Shown: in pieces, positions 38,781 through 48,900 of the stretch | Position numbering within the stretch: position 1 is the first letter of the stretch | Layout of the letters: each line of letters opens with the position of its first letter | Source of the DNA: Methylocella tundrae | GTDB taxonomy: Bacteria; Pseudomonadota; Alphaproteobacteria; Rhizobiales; Beijerinckiaceae | Direction of reading: 5' to 3' | DNA: 64,000 nt | Assembly (NCBI RefSeq): GCF_901905185.1 | Contig: NZ_CABFMQ020000046.1 | Coordinates: forward strand, 1 to 64,000 | Position numbers and translations under genes: made by a program | The notes under the pieces: model-generated | Database searches by the model: none | What the model was told of the DNA's origin: nothing | Seen by the model: the letters and a program-made list of their open reading frames with translations, nothing else

Positions 38781-39896
38781 TCATGGCGTCGAGAGGCGCG
38801 GGTAGCAATGATCCGCGACCGCGCGAACGAAGCGTCCGGCCTCCGCCGCGAGGCGCTCACGCGGCGCGCTGAGCAGGCCCCCGCCAATCAGCAACATAAC
38901 GTCTTCGCCATAGCAATCGAGCAGCTCCGGCGTGCGGTCGAGGCTCATGCCTCCCGCCGGCGCGGGAACGCTTGCCGCGAGACCGCCGAAGCTCCCAAGA
39001 AGTCCCGCGGCAATCGCCTTGCACGTCAGGAGCGAATAGCCGAACCGCCCGCCATAATTTGGAAAGATCGACGCGTCGGCGCCAAACAAACGGAAAAGCT
39101 GCGCGAACAAGACCGGCGAGACACGCGCGCCTGTCATCGTGGGATGGGCCAAAAATGCAAAGTCGGGATGATTGCGGCGTAAGGCGCTGAAGTTCGACGG
39201 GCCGGCGAGCATCGGCGCGATCAGCGCGACATCGAGCCCCTCTTCCCGCGCGAGCCCGAGCTGGCGCTCCATGTCGGTGTAAGACCCCGAGAGGCTCGGC
39301 GCGTAGCGCGTCGGATGGCCTGTGCGCTCGCTCGCCTTGCGAACCGCCGCGGCGCAGACGCGGACACGGTCAACGAAAGGGCTATAGGATTGGTCAGCGA
39401 GCCCATGATCATCCTTGATGAAGTCGAGACCGCCCATCGTCAGTTCAAAGGCGAGCTTTCCGAGATCCTCCGCGCCGAGCCCTTGCGGCTTCAGGGCGGA
39501 GCATGTCATCGCCCTCCCCTTTGCGCCAACGCGCTCGCGAAGCCCCGACAGCCCATGCGAGGGACCTCCAAACGCGCTCAGCATCTCACTCGGAAGGATC
39601 GCGCTGGAAAGCACGACGTCATCGTGCAGAGAAGTGTTGCCGAACAGCATATTGATAAGCTGACCGGCGTCGGAGCCGATCGTCGCGGCCGCGAGATCAA
39701 TGGTGACGTCGAACGCGCCATTGCCGCGATCGTCAATCGCCCTAACCTGTCCGACAATGTCCGATAAGATCGAACCGTCGTGAATGGCCGAAAGCGGCAT
39801 CTCGACGCTCTGCTCGACGGCGATTGCCTGCGCGCGCGCCTTGATCTCCGAGGCGCTGGCGCGAACGCCATAAACAACCGTCAGTCTCGAAGTCAT
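38781..39896 (-). CDS. Form IV RuBisCO-like protein
   Basis: The 371-residue protein keeps the RuBisCO large-subunit fold: SALKPQGLG (Lys 136, matching the first catalytic Lys), GGLDFIKDDHG (Lys 161 and Asp 162-163, matching the carbamylated Lys and metal ligand; the metal Glu is His 164), LAHPTMTG (His 251) and LIGGGL (phosphate site). The loop 6 Lys region of true RuBisCO is replaced (IFPNYGGRFGYS), so it should not fix CO2. Members of this kind enolise or isomerise methylthioribulose 1-phosphate in sulfur salvage. The subtype needs a tree. The cupin gene follows 294 bp downstream; I see no supported gene in between. Confidence 0.88.
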   Translation of the reverse strand: MTSRLTVVYGVRASASEIKARAQAIAVEQSVEMPLSAIHDGSILSDIVGQVRAIDDRGNGAFDVTIDLAAATIGSDAGQLINMLFGNTSLHDDVVLSSAILPSEMLSAFGGPSHGLSGLRERVGAKGRAMTCSALKPQGLGAEDLGKLAFELTMGGLDFIKDDHGLADQSYSPFVDRVRVCAAAVRKASERTGHPTRYAPSLSGSYTDMERQLGLAREEGLDVALIAPMLAGPSNFSALRRNHPDFAFLAHPTMTGARVSPVLFAQLFRLFGADASIFPNYGGRFGYSLLTCKAIAAGLLGSFGGLAASVPAPAGGMSLDRTPELLDCYGEDVMLLIGGGLLSAPRERLAAEAGRFVRAVADHCYPRLSTP

Positions 39897-40112
39897 GGGC
39901 GTTTTCCTCGTCTCACGGTCACAACGGCCGATTCGAGGCGCCGATCATCGCAGCGACGTCTCCTCCGAAGGAAAATTCGAGAAAATCGATACGGCCAGAT
40001 CGCGGCGCAACAGCCACGCCCGGCCTTTTCTGTGAGGCGGAGATAGGATTTTCCTCTTGCTTTCGGTCTGGAATTCGCCTCGATCAACCTATCCGATGGC
40101 CGGACGGCGACC

Positions 40113-42971
40113 TTAGTTCGACTTCAAAGACGCAGCCGAATGGTCGCGTTCGGCGTCAACTTCTTCAAGGCGCGGCTGAAGATATTCGGCGATCAGGCGC
40201 GCGCCCTCATCCTGAAACATGTCTTCATGCCAGCCGGGAATTCGACGGATGAAAAGGCCGCCTTTGACGAGATCGGTCCAGCCCATGTTCGGATCGGCGA
40301 AATCCGTAACGATTTCGTCACTCTGGAGAATGACGACATTGCTTGGGGTCGGAGTAATTTCATAGGCGTTCCGTGCCGTCTCCAGCGAAAGGAGAAACAG
40401 CCAATTGTCGCGGCCACGGACTTTTTTGGCCAGTTGCGCGCCGTCGATCAGGCCGATCCAGGCCGCGAAGTCGAGAACGCGGCTTTTGCGAACAAGCGTG
40501 AAAGTCGACAAGACCTCCGCCAGCGAGAGCTTGCCCGTGCGAAGCAGATCGATGCGATGGCGCAAGGTGCGAAGCCGGTAGTTGAAGTGGTAGACCAGCT
40601 TTCTGTGCAACGGATAGGCCGCGAGAAAGCCCGGCGCCCAGATATCCGAGAGAATGAGCAGCGGAACGGATTCGCCCGCCTTCCTTAGTTGCTGCGCGCA
40701 TTCATAGGCGAGCGCGCCGGCGACGCAGAGGCCGCATAAAATGTAGGGGCCGCGCGGCTGAGCCTCACGAATGACACGGACGTAATCGACCGCGATCTCA
40801 TTCAGCGTCCGAACTGGCGCCGGAACTCCGCCGGCCGGTTCGAGCAGGGGAATCCCGATGAACGGCCTGTCCAATCCAATCCGTCTCGCGAGATTATAAT
40901 AGAGAACAGAATTGTTGATGGCGATAATGGGCGTCTTGTCGCCTTCGGGTTGGATTTGAACGAGACGGGGACTTTCCTGCGCGCCTTCGGAAATCGGCAG
41001 ACGCGCGGCAAATTCCCGCAAAGTCGGAGCCTGGAACAGAGTCACGGGATCTAGTTTGACGCCAAAATCGGCGGCGACTCTCGCCATTAGCCGAATGGTA
41101 AGAAGCGAATGGCCGCCAAGTTCGAAAAAGTTCGAGTTTGGGCCAATCTCCCTAACCTTCAGGAGTTCGCGCCAGATCGACGCCAGCTTCATTTCGATGA
41201 TGTCCAGACGCGCCGCGCTCCCAGTTGCGGCCGGCGTCGCGGCAAAGGAGCCGGCGGGCGGCGGCGGCAGGGCCCGGTAATCAACGTCGCCCAGCCCATT
41301 TCGCGGCAAAGCCAGCAACACGCTGACGCCGCTCGGCGCCGTCGATCCGCCCGGCAGGGCGTCGGAAAGATAGGCGCTCAGCTTGGCGGGAAGCGTTTCG
41401 AGTGGAATGCGAAGGCCCGGAACCGGCGTGACATAGGCGTAAGGCCGCGATCGCTCGCCGTAATCCAAACCTGGGATCACGGCCGCGTCCTTGACGTCCA
41501 TATGCTGGCGCAGGGCCAACTCAATGGCGTCGAGATGCGGGCGCGGCTTTGGCGCCTCGATGAGATCACGCACGGGCGGCGTCAGGGCGGACAATTTGGC
41601 GTCTGGACGCAAAATCGCGAATTCGAAGGTCGCCAGAAGAAAATCGAGCAGCCGTTCCGCCGTTCGCCGCTCGAAGAGATCCGGATTATATTCCATCGCC
41701 ATGCGCCAGCCGCTCGGCCAATGGACCATGAAGAAGATCAAATCATAGAGCGAGCCCGCCGACAGCGAGGGCTGCCCGTGCAGGACGAAATCCCCGTAGC
41801 TCTTATGGTCCATCACGTCGCGCAGGACGGTGAAATTGACCGAAATGAGCGGCGTCCGCTTCGGATCACGTGGCGGATTGAGAATTTCAACCAGCTTGTC
41901 GAACGGCATGCGCTGATTGATCAGCGCGTCCTGAACCGTTTGGTTCACCCGCGTCAGAAATTCGTCGAACGTCGGATCATCCGACGCGTCGAAGCGCATG
42001 ACAAGATTATTGATGAACATGCCGATCATGTTCTCAAGGTCCGGATCGTCGCGCCCGGCGATCTGGGTCCCGAAGATGACGTCATTTTCACCGGTGTAGC
42101 GATGCAGCATCGCTCCCGTCACCGCGCAGCCGAAGCTGAATAAGGTCAGATTGTGCCGGCGGGCGGCTTCCTCCAATTGTTCGCCGAGTTGCGGCGGCAG
42201 GACCGCGGCCAATATCTCACCGCGATAGGTCGGCCGGCTCGGACGCTCATGGTCAGGAACAACCTCGAAATAGGGCGCGCCGCCAAGCTTGTTCTTCCAA
42301 TAGGCGGTCTCGCCTTCAAACACGCCGCTCGCGAAATATTCCTTCTGCCAGAGGCAGTAATCGCCATATTGCAGCGGCGGCTGGGGCAGATCATAGGGAC
42401 GCTTGGCGTTGAGGCCTTCGGCGATGACGCCGAACTCATTAGCCAGCACGCGGATCGACCAACCATCGAAAGCGATCTGATGCACCGTGACGAGCAGGAT
42501 CGCATGATCGCCGGAAAGGCGCAAAAACGTGACCCGGATCAGCGGGGCCTGCGAAAGGTCAAAGGATTTGTGCGCCTCCCGTTCGCCTTGCGCCAAAGCC
42601 TCTTTCAGCCGCTCGGTTTCGGGCAGCATGGAGAGATCGATCACGGACAGCTTGAAGCTCACATGCTCCAACGCCTCCTGCATCGCTTCGCCGTCCTTTT
42701 CGAGGAAGCGGGAACGCAGGATTTCGTGCCTGTCGACGATCGTCTGGAACGCCTGCTCGGCCGTAGCCGGGCCGAGGCGGCCGGTCACCTCCCAGCGCAA
42801 AGCGACGTTCAGGGCCGGATTGCCAGGGCTCAACGAATTGATGAACCAGCACCGGTTCTGCGACGCCGAGCACGGAAAGATCAGATTGCCGGACGCCGGC
42901 GAGTGCTGCTCGTGCGATAAGCCGCTGTCGGCCGGAGTCCCGATCTCATCTTCACTCCGACGCATGGTCAT
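40113..42971 (-). CDS. NRPS terminal module: C - relic A - PCP - thioesterase (Cys nucleophile)
   Basis: This 952-residue protein should end the assembly line. Domains: condensation (about 28-465), a remnant of an adenylation domain consisting only of its C-terminal lobe (478-568), PCP (590-655, Ser 622 in FFELGGHSLL) and type I thioesterase (680-935). Three departures from the norm are visible. The HHxxxDG motif reads HQIAFDG (164-170), so the catalytic second His is Gln 165. The A-lobe ends RNGLGDVDYRALP, without the catalytic Lys. The thioesterase elbow is GLCVAG, with Cys 749 in place of Ser; the likely His is 915 (PGWHEDM). The ATG overlaps the upstream stop (ATGA). Confidence 0.9.
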   Translation of the reverse strand: MTMRRSEDEIGTPADSGLSHEQHSPASGNLIFPCSASQNRCWFINSLSPGNPALNVALRWEVTGRLGPATAEQAFQTIVDRHEILRSRFLEKDGEAMQEALEHVSFKLSVIDLSMLPETERLKEALAQGEREAHKSFDLSQAPLIRVTFLRLSGDHAILLVTVHQIAFDGWSIRVLANEFGVIAEGLNAKRPYDLPQPPLQYGDYCLWQKEYFASGVFEGETAYWKNKLGGAPYFEVVPDHERPSRPTYRGEILAAVLPPQLGEQLEEAARRHNLTLFSFGCAVTGAMLHRYTGENDVIFGTQIAGRDDPDLENMIGMFINNLVMRFDASDDPTFDEFLTRVNQTVQDALINQRMPFDKLVEILNPPRDPKRTPLISVNFTVLRDVMDHKSYGDFVLHGQPSLSAGSLYDLIFFMVHWPSGWRMAMEYNPDLFERRTAERLLDFLLATFEFAILRPDAKLSALTPPVRDLIEAPKPRPHLDAIELALRQHMDVKDAAVIPGLDYGERSRPYAYVTPVPGLRIPLETLPAKLSAYLSDALPGGSTAPSGVSVLLALPRNGLGDVDYRALPPPPAGSFAATPAATGSAARLDIIEMKLASIWRELLKVREIGPNSNFFELGGHSLLTIRLMARVAADFGVKLDPVTLFQAPTLREFAARLPISEGAQESPRLVQIQPEGDKTPIIAINNSVLYYNLARRIGLDRPFIGIPLLEPAGGVPAPVRTLNEIAVDYVRVIREAQPRGPYILCGLCVAGALAYECAQQLRKAGESVPLLILSDIWAPGFLAAYPLHRKLVYHFNYRLRTLRHRIDLLRTGKLSLAEVLSTFTLVRKSRVLDFAAWIGLIDGAQLAKKVRGRDNWLFLLSLETARNAYEITPTPSNVVILQSDEIVTDFADPNMGWTDLVKGGLFIRRIPGWHEDMFQDEGARLIAEYLQPRLEEVDAERDHSAASLKSN

Positions 42972-45900
42972 GCGGACGATTCCTTCACTTGGCCTCGCCT
43001 GAAACTCTTCAGAGAGGGCGCCGCAGCCGATTTCCCCTCAGCGGATGGCTCGGCGCTGGCAGCCAGCGCAAGCTGTGCAATCGTCGGAAACCGCATCAAA
43101 TGCCTCGCTTCAAGGCCGAGATTTTGAGCCATCATACGCGCTGCAATGCGGAACAGGTGAATGGAATCCGCGCCCAGAGCGAAAATGTTGTCATGAACGC
43201 CGACTTCGTTGATCTGCAAAACTTCGCGCCAAATCGTCGCCAACGCGGCCTCCAGCGCATCCCGCGGCGGCGTGATGATGCGGGCTTCCGCCGATTGCGC
43301 CAGGTCTGGCTGCGGCAGTGATTTGCGATCAAGCTTGCCGTTGGGCGTAAGCGGCAGCGCCACGAGACGCATCCAGATCGCCGGAATCATGTAGTCGGGC
43401 AGACGCTGCGCCGCATAGGCCGACAGCTCCGATGACGGGATCGGACAATCCGCCGCCGCGACAGTATAGCCGATCAGGCGCGGCGTGCCGCCGACCGGCG
43501 TCTGGACCGCGGCCGCACAGGCGAGAACGCCGGGATAGCCACGCATCACGGCTTCGATCTCCTCGAGTTCGATCCGGAAGCCGCGCAGTTTGATCTGGGA
43601 ATCGACGCGGCCGAGGATTTCGACGCCGCCGTCCGGCAGCCGCCGCGCGAGATCGCCGGTGCGATAAAGCCGCTGCGGGCCAAGATCTCCGACGGAGATC
43701 TGAAGAAACGCCGCGGCGTTGAGATCGGGGCGGCGGAAATAGCCGATGGCCAGTCCCGCGCCGCCGATGAATAATTCGCCGACGACGCCGACGGGCGTCA
43801 GCTGATGAGCCTTGTCGAGAACATAGAGTTCGGTGTTCAGAACTGGCGAGCCGATCGTGATGGGCGCCGGCGCCGGCGAAACTCTCCCGATGCTCGACCA
43901 GATGGTCGTTTCGGTTGGGCCGTAGACGTTCCACAACTCGCCGCCGTTTTTCAGCAGCGTGTCGGCGAGATCGCGCGGCAGGGCTTCGCCGCCACACAGC
44001 ATCCTGAGGCCGCGGCGCGGCGCAAATCCAGCCTCCGTCAGAATGCGCCAGAGCGAGGGCGTCGCCTGGACGATGGTCGCCTGCGTCTTCTCGATCAGCG
44101 TGGCGAGGCCAAAGCCTCCCCGCACGTCATCCCTGCTCGCGATGACGACCGAGCCGCCGGTGATCAGCGGCAGATAGAGCTCCAGCGCCGCGATGTCGAA
44201 GGAGATGGTCGTCGCCGCGACGAGAACGTCGCTTGGGCGAGCGTCGAGAGTCCGTGCGATCGACCACAGAAGATTGGCGACCGAGCGATGGGCGATTTCA
44301 ACGCCCTTCGGCGCGCCCGTCGATCCCGAGGTGAAGATGACGTAGCAGGGGCGTGAAGCGTCGCTCTCGACGGCTGGAGCGCTCGACGGGCGGCTTGCGA
44401 TAAGGCCCGCATCGGCGTCGATCCGCACCACCGGAATTCCCGGCGCCATAGCTCCCATGAACGCATTGTCGCAGACGACCGCAGAGACGGCCGCATTGTC
44501 GAGGACAAGGCGCAGCCGCGCCGCCGGATGGCTTGGATCGAGCGGCACATAGGCGCAGCCGGTCTTCATGATCGCCAGCAAGGCGATCAACATGTCGAGC
44601 GAACGCTCCGTCGCGACGCCTATGCGGGCGGACGGATCGCTGACGACGCCGCGCAAATGATTGGCCAGCCGGTTGGCTCGTTCGTCCAGCTCCCGATAGC
44701 TGAGGGCGGCGTCGGCGAAGCGGGCGGCGACGGCGCCCGGCGTGCGCGCCGCCTGAGCGGCGATGAGTTCATGCACGGGCCGCAGGTCGAGATCGTTCGC
44801 CGCGCTCCTGTTGAGCTCCTGCGTTAGCCAATGGCGCTCTTCAGTCGAGATCAGGGGCAGCGCCGATATGGGCTGCGCAGGGCTCGCGGCGATTTCGCCG
44901 AGGAGCGTGCGATAATGGCCGATCCAGCGTTCGATCGTCGATTCATCGAAGAGGCCCGAATTATAGTCGCAGTCGACGCGCAGGCCGCCGTCCTGTTCCG
45001 TAACGTTGAAGAAGAGATCGAAGATAACCGCGCTTTTCGGATTCGATTGCGTCTCAATCTCGAGCCCCGCCACGTGGATCTTGTCGGCTATGCGCTCGAG
45101 ATTGAATTGGGCCTCGACGAGGGGGCGACGCCCCGCCTCGCGCGGCAACGCCATCTTGCGAACCAGCGTGCCGAGCGTGAAGCTCTGGTTCTCATAGGCT
45201 GCGAGCACAATCTGGCCCGTCGCCGCCAGATGTTCGGCCATCGTCGTCTCAGCAGTCCAACGCCCGCGCAGCGGCAGGAAATTGACGCAATGGCCAACGA
45301 GATTATCGCCCTCGGCGAGAGATTGGCCAGCCGCGGGAATGCCGACGACGACTTCCTCCTGACCCGCGAGCCGGGCGAGCAGGGTTTCAAACGCCGCGAG
45401 CAAACCGACAAACAGGGTGCAGCCCTGACGCGCCGCCGCCTTGCGGAAAAGCTGGGTCAGCTCGGGATCGATCCTCCGGGTCAGAGTCGCGCCGGCAAAG
45501 CTTTTTTGCGCCTGGCGGGGATGATCCGTCGGCAGATCGAGCGCCGGCGGCGGCGGCGTGAACTGCGGCAGCCAGAAAGCCTCGACGACGGCTCCTTCCC
45601 GCGCCTGCCGCGCGCGTTCCTCGGCGCCGTAGCGGACAAATGACAGAGGCGTCGGCAGCTCAGCGGCCGCGCCCGAGACGCCGGCCTCATAAAGCTTGGT
45701 CACCTCATCGATAATGACATTGAACGACCAGCCGTCGCAGATGATGTGATGCGCCGTCACGACTAGCGCGTGATCATCCGCCGCGAAGCGAACCAGTTGC
45801 GCCCGCACGAGCGGCCCGTTGACAAGGTCAAAAGCCGTCCTCGCATCATGGGCGAGAAGGTCGCGCCAAGCGTCCTGCGCCGCCGGTCGTGACGTCCGCT

Positions 45901-48900
45901 CGAGATCGCGCTCGATAAGATCGAGTTCAAGCGAGGGCAGAATGCGCATGCGCTGGCCATCGGCCTGAAAGACCGCGCGCAAGGCGTCGTGCCGGGCGAT
46001 CACCTCGTTCAGCGCTTTCGTCAAAGCATTGCGGTCGAGCCGGCCGCGAAGGCGCAACGTAACCGATTCATTGAAGGCGCATGAAGCCTCGTCCGAGAGC
46101 TGGGCAGAGAGCCAGATTTCTGTCTGCGCTTCGGTCAGCGGAACGTCGGTTTCAGGCTCCGGCCCTAGGCCGGGGGGCGCCGGCATGAAGTCGGATTTTT
46201 GCATCGTTATGATGGCGTCCTCGAACGCTTCGGCGATGGCTGCGATGTCGGCCTCGCTATGCGCCGTCGTCAGGAAGCAGGGATAATGCTCCTGCACATA
46301 GACGCCGCGTTCCAGCATGTGCGGATAGAACAGGCCAGCGTAGCGCGACACATTCGAGAGATTGAAGAAGAACAGGCTGCCGAAGGTCTCGATTTGAAAA
46401 TCGAGGCCGCGCTTTTCCACGAATTCATTGAGGCGCTTGACGAGCGCGGCCGTGCGCGCGCTGACCCTCTCCTGTAGGGGCGGCCCCTGCTCCTTCAGAT
46501 GGTTCAGCACCGCCCACACCGCCGCCATGACGAGCGGATGGCGCACGAAGGTTCCAGCGAAGAAGGTCATCCCGACTTCGGGATAAGAATCGTCGCCATA
46601 ACTCCACATGCCGCCGTCGAGCGCGTCCATGAAGGCGGCCTTGCCGGCGAGAATGCCGACTGGAAGGCCGCCGCCGACGACCTTGCCGTAGGTCGCAAGA
46701 TCGGCCCTGATGTCGAACAGGGCCTGCATGCCGCCAGGATGCATGCGAAAGCCGGTGACGACTTCATCAAAAATCAATGCCGAGCCCGAGCTTTCAGTTA
46801 TGGCGCGGATTTCACGCAGAAACTCGACCGGCCGAAGTTCGGGATGGCGGCTTTGCACCGGCTCCACCAGCACCGCCGCGAGATCGTCCGCATGGGCGCG
46901 GATCCACTCGAGCGATTCCGGAGCGCCATAGGGCAGCACCACCATGTTCTCGACCGACTTGCCCGGAATGCCAGCCGCAGCGGGAATGGCGCGCGCGACG
47001 CCGGAGCGCAGCGTTCCTTTGACCAGAACCTCGTCGAACTGGCCGTGATAATCGCCGGTGAACGTTGCGATCGTGTTGCGGCCTGTCACCGTGCGGGCGA
47101 TTCGCATCGCCGCCATGACGGCTTCGGACCCCGTGTTGCAGAAGGTGACCCGCTCATTGCCCGTCATTTCGGCGAAAAGCGCCGCGACGCGCCCCGCGAG
47201 AGCCGATTGCGGCCCGATCGCGAAACCCTCGCGCAATTGTTCGGCGACGGCGTCGACGACGAAGGGCGCCGCATGGCCGAAGAAAGTCTGGCCGTAGCCA
47301 TTGACGAGATCGATGTAGGAATTGCCGTCGACGTCATAGATGCGCGAGCCCTTCGCGCGATCGCTGACGACGGGATAGACGAGATCCTTCCACTCCGAAC
47401 GAAAGCCAGAGGCGGCGCGCGGATCGGCGAGAACCGACCGATATTGGGCCGTCATCCGCTTGGATTGCGCCGTCCGTTCATTGAAGCGCGCAATGAGCTC
47501 GGCGAGGGCGCGCTGCTGCCTCTCATTCATGTCGACGGGCGGCGCGGAGCGGGACGCCGCGATCATCTCGAAACGTGACTTCGGCTCGTTCGCGGTCGGC
47601 GCGGAAACCGCCAGGGAAATCGGCGCGGAAATCGGCGCTTTCGCCGCGGCGGCGGCCGCCCCTGCGGCCGGCTGAGGAGGAGCCGACATCGCCGAAGGGG
47701 CAGGAAGCGCGCCGGTCACGGGAGCGCCGCGCAAGGCCTCGAGTTGCTGCGCCATAAGGCGGCTCATGACGTCGAGCTGTTCGCGGATCACCTGCTCGAC
47801 GCCAGCCGATCCGGGGGCGGGCGGCGCGTTAGACGCCGCTTGCGACAGGGAGGGCTGCGCGGCGGCTGCCGGCGCCGGCGCTGACTGAGTGAGGGCGGTG
47901 GGAACCGCCGTGGCGGCTTGCGGGGCGTGCAGTTCGGGCGGCAAATTCGCCTCGAGGTGAGCGGTGAGCGCCGGGATCGTAGAGAGATCGCCAAGCAATT
48001 GCCTGAAAGTCAGCTTGGCTTTGAATTCACGCTGCAGCTGCTGTGTCGCCTGGCTGAGGAACAAGGAGTCGAAGCCCATCTCAAGGAAGGTCGTCTCCGG
48101 CGCAAGATCGGCGATAGCCTCGCCCGACAAAGCTTCGAAAAGCTCCACCACGCGTTGATGCAGGCTCGCGCTCGTTGCGGCGGATGCGGCCGTGGAATCG
48201 CTTTGAGTCGGAGTAATGGGCGCTGCGGTCATGGGCGGGGAAATCTCTGGAAAAGATGTTTCAAACAAAGAGGCCTGGGGCAAAATTGTTCCTGTGAACG
48301 CGGCGTCGCGTGAAAATAACTCACGAACCTCGGCTGAGGCTGACGTGGAAAGGGAGGGAGCCGGGGCCTGGCGCTCATTGACCCGCTCGACGGGCGGCGC
48401 GTCGATCCAGTGACGGACGCGCTCGAATGGATAGGCTGGCAGAGAAACCCGGCGCCGTTTGGCGTCGGAATGGACGCCGCGCCAATCGATCGGAACGCCG
48501 GCGCACCAGAGCTGCGCGGTCGAGCGCGCGATGACCTCGCTGTCGGAGGCTTCGCGCGCCGCGTCCGGCAGCGAGGCGAGCACGGCGTCGGGCGCGCTTC
48601 CCGCCCCACCCTGCCGCGCGAGCGTCGAGAGGGTCACGCCAGGGCCGGCCTCGAGCAGAATGGCGTCTGGTCCGGCCTCGCGCAGCAGCGTCGCGAGCCC
48701 GGCGGCAAAGCGCACCGGGGCGCGGCAATGGGTCGCCCAGTAATCGGGGGAGGTCGCCTCGGAGGCGGTCAGCCACTCTCCCGTCGTCGACGAAATCAGG
48801 CGCATCGCGGGAGGCGCGAGCCGAACGCCCGCAAATTGCTCGCGCAGGGCTTTCGCGGCCGGCTCCATCATCGGCGAGTGGAACGCGTGCGAGGTATGCA

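Noticed and set aside
38541..39182. Plus-strand frame across the RLP-cupin gap and into the RLP gene
   Set aside because: Most of it is antisense to the RLP gene and the rest is not similar to anything I recognise.
38781..39896. RuBisCO large subunit for CO2 fixation
   Set aside because: It is shorter than true RuBisCO, the metal-binding Glu is His and loop 6 with its Lys is absent, so it is a form IV RuBisCO-like protein. No cbbS or phosphoribulokinase is near.
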